Source of the DNA: CAG-390 sp045644325
GTDB taxonomy: Bacteria > Bacillota > Clostridia > Oscillospirales > CAG-272
Direction: 5' to 3'
Assembly (NCBI GenBank): GCA_045644325.1
Contig: JAZRGT010000023.1
Coordinates: 1 to 27,491, forward strand
DNA length: 27,491 bases
Shown piece after piece: positions 22,612 to 27,491 of the stretch (the first letter of the stretch is position 1; each line of letters starts with the position of its first letter). Both the position numbers and the translations under genes were made by a program. The notes under the pieces were generated by a model. The model searched no databases and was not told where the DNA came from. It worked only from the letters and a program-made list of their open reading frames with translations.

Positions 22612-22640
22612 TTGACAAATTCGTTAAAATGGTTTATAAT
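22612..22640 (+). promoter_or_regulatory. Consensus sigma-A promoter for the RpiR regulator
   Basis: TTGACA (22612-22617), a 17-bp spacer and TATAAT (22635-22640): both hexamers and the spacing match the consensus exactly. Confidence 0.9.
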
Positions 22641-22678
22641 ACCCTTAAGTCTGCGCGAAAGAATGAAGGAGACATAAT

Positions 22679-23542
22679 ATGAAACGCAACCTTATCGCAA
22701 TGATTGAGGAAGGTATGCATACCTTCTCCAAGGGGCAAAAAAGAATAGCTAATTATATACTTGAGCATTATGACAAGGCGGCGTATATGACTGCATCGAA
22801 GCTCGGAACTCTCGTCGGGGTTTCAGAGTCCACGGTAGTCAGATTTGCTATCGAGCTCGGCTTTGAGGGTTATCCCGAAATGCAGAAGTCGCTTCAGGAG
22901 CTTATCAGAATGAAGCTGACCTCGGTTCAGCGAGTTGAGGTTACAAATTCGCTGATAGGCGAGGGCGACGTACTCGAAAAGATCCTTATGTCGGATGCCG
23001 AGAAGATCCGCAGAACGCTTGAGGAGGTCGACCGTGAGGCTTTTGAAGCGGCAGTTGATAAGATCGTTGCCGCTGATAAGATCTACATCATCGGCGTTCG
23101 TTCATCGTCCTCTCTCGCGGGATTCCTGAACTTCAATTTCCGAATGATCTTCGATAACGTCAAGTTCGTTCAGACAACATCGGGCAGCGAAATGTTCGAG
23201 CAGATAATGTCGATCGGACCTAATGACGTTATGATCGCGATCAGCTTTCCGAGATATTCCAAGAGGATTGTCAACGCCGTTGAGTATGCGCACAGCGCAG
23301 GCGCGGACGTTATCTCTCTGACCGACAGCCTTCAATCTCCGATCGCGGGCGTTGCCGATCAGCTCCTTCTTGCGAGAAGCGACCTGGTCTCCTTTGTCGA
23401 CTCGCTTGTCGCGCCGCTTTCGATAATCAACGCCATCATCGTTGCGGTTTCGCGAAAGAAGATGGACGATATCAGGGTCCGCTTTGAAAAGCTTGAAAAA
23501 ATCTGGGATGAATACGAGGTCTACGACAAGGCGCACGAATGA
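22679..23542 (+). CDS. MurR/RpiR family transcriptional regulator
   Basis: This 287-residue regulator has an N-terminal RpiR-type helix-turn-helix (about 1-77; SKLGTLVGVSESTVVRFAIELGFEGYPEMQ is the typical core). A C-terminal SIS sugar-phosphate-binding domain spans about 105-250 (IYIIGVRSSSSLAGFLNFNF and VMIAISFPRYSKRIVNAVEYAHSAGADVISLTD). Such proteins sense phosphosugars such as MurNAc-6-phosphate or ribose phosphates. Its effector is unknown and no sugar operon is adjacent. AAGGAGA precedes the start. It has a perfect consensus promoter, and the inverted repeat just upstream could support autoregulation. Being between a Mur ligase and cmk hints at, but does not prove, a cell-wall sugar signal. 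Confidence 0.93.
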   Translation: MKRNLIAMIEEGMHTFSKGQKRIANYILEHYDKAAYMTASKLGTLVGVSESTVVRFAIELGFEGYPEMQKSLQELIRMKLTSVQRVEVTNSLIGEGDVLEKILMSDAEKIRRTLEEVDREAFEAAVDKIVAADKIYIIGVRSSSSLAGFLNFNFRMIFDNVKFVQTTSGSEMFEQIMSIGPNDVMIAISFPRYSKRIVNAVEYAHSAGADVISLTDSLQSPIAGVADQLLLARSDLVSFVDSLVAPLSIINAIIVAVSRKKMDDIRVRFEKLEKIWDEYEVYDKAHE

Positions 23543-23563
23543 TCGCCTGCCGTAAAAATTGGT

Positions 23564-24832
23564 ATGAATAATTCTGAATTTACTACGGATAATATCCGCG
23601 TAGCCGTAATAGGCGGCGGCGCTGCCGGAATGGCAGCCGCCGCCTTTGCCGCGTATGCGGGCGCTTCGGTCACTCTCTATGAAAAGAACGGACCGGGCAA
23701 AATGGGTTGGAAGCTTGCCATCACGGGCAAGGGAAGATGCAACGTGACCAACGATTGCACGCGCGACGAATTTCTTGAAAATATCCCGCGCAATCCCCGC
23801 TTCCTTTACGCCGCATATTCGGCGTTTCCTCCCGCGAGGGTAATGGAGCATTTTGAATATCTCGGCGTTCCGCTGAAGGTCGAGCGCGGAAGACGTGTCT
23901 TCCCCGAGTCGGATAAAGCCCGTCACATCGTCGACGCTCTCGTTCGAGATCTCGAATATTCGGGCGTTTCGGTAGTCGGCGGCGCGGTGAAGAGCGTAAC
24001 CAAGGAAAACGGTGTATTTACCGTTCATATGACACACGCCGAAAAGCCGCGTGAATTTGACCGCGTCATTATCGCGACGGGAGGAGCGTCCTATCCCCGA
24101 ACGGGCTCTACGGGCGACGGACACCGTTTCGCCGAGTCGCTCGGTCATCATCCGACCAAGCTCACGGCGTCGCTCGTTCCGCTTGTCAGCCCCGGAAAGC
24201 TCTGTCCTTCGATGCAAGGGCTTTCGCTCAAAAATACCGCGTTGACGGTCGTTGAGCGGGCAAGCGGCAAGAAGGTCTACGATGATTTCGGCGAGATAAT
24301 GTTCACTCATTTCGGACTGACGGGACCGATGGCGCTCTCCGCTTCCGCACGTCTTGAAAATGTCGCTCCCGATAAATACGAGGTCTTTCTAGATCTCAAG
24401 CCCGCACTTGACGAGGCAACTCTCGATGCGCGTCTGCTTTCGGATTTCTCCAAATATAAGAATCGCGATATAACCAACGCACTCGGCGATCTTCTGCCGA
24501 GCAAGATGATCGAGCCCTTCGTTGATATGACGGGCATTCCGCGCGACACCAAGGTTCATTCGATCACCAAGGAAATGCGCAAGAAGATCATCGCTACCCT
24601 CAAATCCTTCCGCGTTCCGATTTCGGGACTTCGTCCGATTGACGAGGCGATCATTACCCGAGGCGGCATCCCGACCGATGAGATAGACCCGAGGACGATG
24701 CAGTCTAAGATCTGCGAGGGACTTTACTTCGCAGGTGAGATCATCGACGTTGACGGCTATACAGGCGGTTACAATCTGCAGATAGCCTGGTCTACGGCGT
24801 TCCTTGCGGGTAACGCGGCGGCTAAATGTTAA
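23564..24832 (+). CDS. HI0933-family flavoprotein (BaiN/RdsA-like)
   Basis: This 422-residue FAD-dependent oxidoreductase is of the HI0933/YhiN family. The dinucleotide-binding GGGAAG (17-22) is followed by KLAITGKGRCNVTND, a hallmark stretch of the family. The C-terminal GGIPTDEIDPRTMQSKICEGLYFAGEIIDVDGYTGGYNLQIAWSTAFLAG is also diagnostic. One family member is linked to bile-acid 7-dehydroxylation in Clostridia (BaiN), but most are housekeeping proteins of unknown substrate, and no bai genes are nearby. The start ATG at 23564 has no clear Shine-Dalgarno. It lies 21 bp after the RpiR stop and commonly neighbours cmk and plsC in Firmicutes, so an operon from 22612 is likely. Confidence 0.9.
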   Translation: MNNSEFTTDNIRVAVIGGGAAGMAAAAFAAYAGASVTLYEKNGPGKMGWKLAITGKGRCNVTNDCTRDEFLENIPRNPRFLYAAYSAFPPARVMEHFEYLGVPLKVERGRRVFPESDKARHIVDALVRDLEYSGVSVVGGAVKSVTKENGVFTVHMTHAEKPREFDRVIIATGGASYPRTGSTGDGHRFAESLGHHPTKLTASLVPLVSPGKLCPSMQGLSLKNTALTVVERASGKKVYDDFGEIMFTHFGLTGPMALSASARLENVAPDKYEVFLDLKPALDEATLDARLLSDFSKYKNRDITNALGDLLPSKMIEPFVDMTGIPRDTKVHSITKEMRKKIIATLKSFRVPISGLRPIDEAIITRGGIPTDEIDPRTMQSKICEGLYFAGEIIDVDGYTGGYNLQIAWSTAFLAGNAAAKC

Positions 24833-24835
24833 TAC

Positions 24836-24851
24836 TTCGTAAACATACGAA
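24836..24851. repeat. Small hairpin between the flavoprotein gene and cmk
   Basis: TTCGTA (24836-24841) and TACGAA (24846-24851) with an AACA loop. It is short and lacks a proper T-run, so only weak attenuation is plausible. Confidence 0.35.
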
Positions 24852-24890
24852 AATTTGTGAAACTTTTTATGATTTTTGGAGTCTTATATT

Positions 24891-25589
24891 ATGATGGACA
24901 AAAAGGTTACGCTTAAAATTGCAATAGACGGTCCCGGCGGTGCGGGCAAGAGCACGCTTGCAAAGTCGCTTTCGAAGAAGCTCGGTTTTGCTTACGTTGA
25001 TACCGGAGCAATATACAGAACCGTTGGCTTTGCCGCGCGCGAAAGAGGTATCGCCCCCGACGATGCGGCGGCTGTTACCTCGATGCTTGGCGAGATCAAG
25101 GTCGAGGCAAAGTTTGAGGGCGGACGTCAGGATATGTACCTCGACGGCGAGTTCCTCGGCGACCGAATCCGCGAGCACGAGATCTCTCATTACGCTTCTG
25201 CAGTTTCGGCTATTCCCGCCGTGCGCGAGTATCTTTTTAATATGCAGAGAAGCATCGCGGATGCAAACAACGTCATTATGGACGGCAGAGATATCGGTAC
25301 GGTCATCCTTCCCGATGCACAGCTCAAGATCTTTTTGACCGCGACCTCCGAGGAGAGAGCTATGCGCCGCACCGCAGAGCTTATCGAAAAAGGTCAGCGG
25401 GCTGATTACGAGCAAATACTTGCCGACATCAAGGAGCGCGATGAGCGCGACTCGAGCCGAGCAATAGCGCCGCTCAAGCCCGCAGACGATGCCATACTCT
25501 TTAACAATACCGGTTATACCCCCGAGCAGTCGCTTTCGGAGCTTTTGGAGATCGCGAAGGATAAGCTCGGCATTTCGGAGGTCTGCTGA
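24891..25589 (+). CDS. cmk: Cytidylate kinase
   Basis: This 232-residue CMP/dCMP kinase makes CDP and dCDP. The P-loop is GPGGAGKS (14-21), followed by YVDTGAIYRTVGF and the conserved MDGRDIGTVILPDA region; the lid carries TSEERAMRR. The length fits the family. The start at 24891 (two consecutive ATGs) is chosen because GGAG lies nine bases upstream; a TTG at 24876 is in frame but lacks a site. Its stop overlaps the plsC start by one base. The cmk-plsC-ispH/rpsA order is a conserved Clostridia cluster. Confidence 0.97.
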   Translation: MMDKKVTLKIAIDGPGGAGKSTLAKSLSKKLGFAYVDTGAIYRTVGFAARERGIAPDDAAAVTSMLGEIKVEAKFEGGRQDMYLDGEFLGDRIREHEISHYASAVSAIPAVREYLFNMQRSIADANNVIMDGRDIGTVILPDAQLKIFLTATSEERAMRRTAELIEKGQRADYEQILADIKERDERDSSRAIAPLKPADDAILFNNTGYTPEQSLSELLEIAKDKLGISEVC

Positions 25590-26212
25590 TGAAAAGTAAG
25601 CTTTATGCATTTCTCCACTTTCTTCTTGCGTGGCTCGCAAGATTGATCTTTTGCGTTTCCTGCAAAACGAAAAAGAAAGAGCCTCCGCTTTCGGACGGCG
25701 CACTTCTCGTTTGCGCAAATCATATATCGGTGCTTGATCCCGTGCTTATCTGCGCGGTGCTTCGCAAGCATCAGCCCCGTATTATGGCTAAAAAGGAGCT
25801 TTTCAGCGTTCCCGTGCTCGGTTGGCTCGTCGGTCAGCTCGGTGCTTACCCCATCGATCGCAAGGGCGCGAATGCGGACGTTATCCTCAAGACGATCAAG
25901 ATGCTTGAGGATGGCTATTGCGTCGGTATGTTCCCGCAGGGAACGCGCCGCGCGGACGTTGATCCCGCAACGACTCCAATCAAAGCGGGCGCGGGACTTA
26001 TCGCATCCAAGTCCAAAGCAACAGTTCTGCCGATCCATATAAAGACCAAAAACTACCGCATCAAGGCGTTTCGCAAGGTAACTCTGATTCTGGGCGATCC
26101 CATTCCTTACGAGGAATATACCAAGGGTGGAGAGCTTGAAGGCGATTCAAGAGCGATCACGCAGTATATTTTCGACCGTATAATCGAGCTCGGAAAAGAG
26201 GATGCTGAATGA
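25589..26212 (+). CDS. plsC: 1-acyl-sn-glycerol-3-phosphate acyltransferase
   Basis: This 207-residue PlsC-family acyltransferase makes phosphatidic acid at the inner membrane face. An N-terminal hydrophobic helix (about 6-25) precedes the catalytic NHISVLD motif (H45, D50). The second block is near YPIDRKGAN, and the third block reads FPQGTR (115-120). Most family members have FPEGTR, so the Glu-to-Gln change is unusual, and that residue contacts the glycerol phosphate acceptor. A conservative effect is possible. Start and stop overlap both neighbours (ATGA-type junctions), so the three genes are tightly coupled. The length is normal. Confidence 0.93.
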   Translation: MKSKLYAFLHFLLAWLARLIFCVSCKTKKKEPPLSDGALLVCANHISVLDPVLICAVLRKHQPRIMAKKELFSVPVLGWLVGQLGAYPIDRKGANADVILKTIKMLEDGYCVGMFPQGTRRADVDPATTPIKAGAGLIASKSKATVLPIHIKTKNYRIKAFRKVTLILGDPIPYEEYTKGGELEGDSRAITQYIFDRIIELGKEDAE

Positions 26213-27491
26213 ACCGTCATGAAATAATCGTCGCAAAGCACGCGGGCTTCTGCTTTGGCGTTAAGCGAGCGACTGATATGATCGCGGAAAAGATCGCTAT
26301 GCAAGACGGTGACCGCATATTCACGCTCGGTAAGCTTATACATAACGATACTTATAATGCGCAGCTTGCCGCGAACGGAGTTGGTGTAACTTCGGTCGAT
26401 GATCTTGAAGCCTTGGCTGAATCCACCGAAAGCGGTGCGCCCGTTACGGTATTCGTTCGCGCACACGGAGTGACAAAGGAGACAAGCGAGCTGCTTTCCG
26501 CACTCGCAGAAAAGCACGCGGGCTTCTCCTACGTTGATTGCACCTGCCCTTACGTCAAAAAGATCCATAGGATCGCGGCGGAGAATTCGGTTCCCGAAAA
26601 TGAGGGGGAAGAGAATATTTTTATTCTCCTCGGTGCGGAAAGTCACCCGGAGGTCGTCGGTATCGTCAGTTACTTTGACGGAAAGAGCTTCGTTTATGCA
26701 ACCGCGGCGGAGCTTGAACAGGCGATCAAGGAGAAAAAATTGCCAATAAGTGGCAATATAGTCCCGATAATGGCGGCGCAAACCACTCAAAAGTTAACAG
26801 AGTGGAAATATTCATTAAATTTTATCAAAAAAGTATATACAAACGTCAGAATTTTTGATACAATATGTAATGTTACGGAAATTCGGCAGCTTGAAGCGGA
26901 AGAGCTCTCAAAAGCGTGCGAGACTATCATTGTCATCGGCGGACGCGACAGCTCAAACACAGCTAAGCTTTACGCGATCTGCAGTGAGAATTGCAAAAAT
27001 ACGATCTGCATATCCGAGCCGCAAGAGCTTGACGGATTCATTCCGAGCATCCCACAAAAAGTGGGAATTGTCGCAGGTGCTTCGACGCCCGGCGGCATAA
27101 TAGAGGAGGTATACAACAAAATGAGCGAAATCAAACTCGACAAGGCAGAAATCAGCTTTGACGAAATGCTCGACTCAGCCATCAAAACTTTAAGTTCAGG
27201 AGACACCGTTACCGGTACTGTTATTGCAGTAAACGACGTTGAGATCAAACTCGACCTCGGCGCAAAAGTTACCGGCATACTGACCGCCGATCAGATATCC
27301 GACGATGCTTCTCTGAAGCTGAGTTCCGAGTACAAGATCGGTGACGAGATAGATGTATTTGTTATCCGCGTCAGCGATGTTGACGGATGCGCAACCGTTT
27401 CCAAAAAGCGCGCAGATCTTGACAAGAATTGGCACATCATCGTTGATGCCAAGGAAAGCGGCGAGAACCTTGAGGGTGTTGTTGCCGAGGC
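26209..27491 (+). CDS. ispH: IspH-ribosomal protein S1 fusion (3' end outside window)
   Basis: An uninterrupted frame of 427 codons runs off the right edge. Residues 1 to about 300 are IspH, the 4Fe-4S enzyme that makes IPP and DMAPP in the MEP pathway. The cluster cysteines are C15 (GFCFGV), C113 (DCTCP) and C220 (TICNVT), with AQTTQ (190-194) and SSNT (248-251). From 305 a ribosomal protein S1 part begins, with the first S1 RNA-binding fold at about 331-402; more S1 repeats should follow beyond the window. Such IspH-S1 fusions are known in Clostridia. ATG at 26209 overlaps the plsC stop. An in-frame SD-ATG at the domain junction may also yield free S1. A stretch near 26739-26875 is distinctly AT-rich. 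Confidence 0.95.
   Translation, partial: MNRHEIIVAKHAGFCFGVKRATDMIAEKIAMQDGDRIFTLGKLIHNDTYNAQLAANGVGVTSVDDLEALAESTESGAPVTVFVRAHGVTKETSELLSALAEKHAGFSYVDCTCPYVKKIHRIAAENSVPENEGEENIFILLGAESHPEVVGIVSYFDGKSFVYATAAELEQAIKEKKLPISGNIVPIMAAQTTQKLTEWKYSLNFIKKVYTNVRIFDTICNVTEIRQLEAEELSKACETIIVIGGRDSSNTAKLYAICSENCKNTICISEPQELDGFIPSIPQKVGIVAGASTPGGIIEEVYNKMSEIKLDKAEISFDEMLDSAIKTLSSGDTVTGTVIAVNDVEIKLDLGAKVTGILTADQISDDASLKLSSEYKIGDEIDVFVIRVSDVDGCATVSKKRADLDKNWHIIVDAKESGENLEGVVAE
26739..26757. repeat. Hairpin inside the ispH part
   Basis: ATTGCCA (26739-26745) and TGGCAAT (26751-26757), a perfect 7-bp stem with a five-base loop, in coding sequence at the edge of the AT-rich patch. Confidence 0.45.
26836..26864 (+). 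promoter_or_regulatory. Internal promoter candidate upstream of the S1 part
   Basis: TATACA (26836-26841), a 17-bp spacer and TACAAT (26859-26864) in AT-rich coding DNA. The match is moderate (4/6 and 5/6) and could be chance. Confidence 0.3.
27104..27123 (+). promoter_or_regulatory. Internal ribosome site and ATG at the IspH/S1 junction
   Basis: AGGAGG (27104-27109) stands 11 bases before an in-frame ATG (27121), exactly where the S1 part begins. It would give a separate S1 protein from the same mRNA. Confidence 0.5.

Noticed and set aside
23564..24832. Bile-acid 7-dehydroxylation gene baiN
   Set aside because: Only the broad HI0933 family is supported. No other bai genes are present, and the family is widespread as a housekeeping flavoprotein.

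Overview
The window looks like a chromosomal segment of a spore-forming member of the Clostridia, probably an uncultured gut lineage. The evidence is three sporulation genes (ylbJ, yqfC, yqfD), an ispH-S1 ribosomal protein fusion typical of Clostridia, a DUF1385 membrane protein, the PhoH-YbeY-Era-RecO-MutS2 housekeeping run, and strong AGGAGG ribosome sites. Genes are moderately GC-rich, while intergenic DNA is very AT-rich. I cannot name a genus from sequence alone. No rRNA, tRNA, CRISPR array, prophage or replication origin was recognised.

Layout. 1-222: AT-rich DNA with no supportable gene. 223-1545: a complete-looking IS3-family insertion sequence (orfA, orfB) with inverted ends, a hairpin over the orfA ribosome site, and a 40-bp near-perfect palindrome inside orfB. 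1569-3627 (minus): a cysteine-tailed membrane protein of unknown function downstream of ylbJ. 3709-12746 or 13736 (plus): a tight run yqfC-yqfD-phoH-ybeY-lipoprotein-era-recO-mutS2, continuing into a rhamnulokinase and an AEC-family transporter. A terminator-like hairpin and an extended -10 element inside yqfD may separate the sporulation genes from the housekeeping genes. 13785-15029: a monocistronic PRPP synthetase-like gene with its own promoter and terminator. 15073-17412: DUF1385 protein, a MITE-like palindromic repeat, a GNAT acetyltransferase and a DUF2809 membrane protein. 17411-18054: rubrerythrin between two hairpins, the first of which contains its ribosome site. 18064-19388: a BNR-repeat (sialidase-like) lipoprotein. 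19394-20758 (minus): uracil permease. 20940-22537: a divergent MurE-like ligase. 22612-27491: a MurR/RpiR regulator with a consensus promoter, an HI0933-family flavoprotein, then cmk-plsC-ispH/rpsA, cut by the window end.

How it works together. Most of the window is core physiology: RNA processing and ribosome maturation (YbeY, Era, S1), DNA repair (RecO, MutS2), nucleotide supply (PRPP synthetase, uracil permease, Cmk), envelope building (MurE-like, PlsC, IspH) and sporulation. The accessory parts are the IS3 element, the palindromic repeat and the BNR lipoprotein. I did not find a clear new multi-gene defence or mobile system. The most unusual signals are in nucleic-acid structure: two hairpins that each combine a ribosome site with a T-run in the same arrangement, the palindrome in the transposase, and intragenic punctuation in yqfD and ispH.
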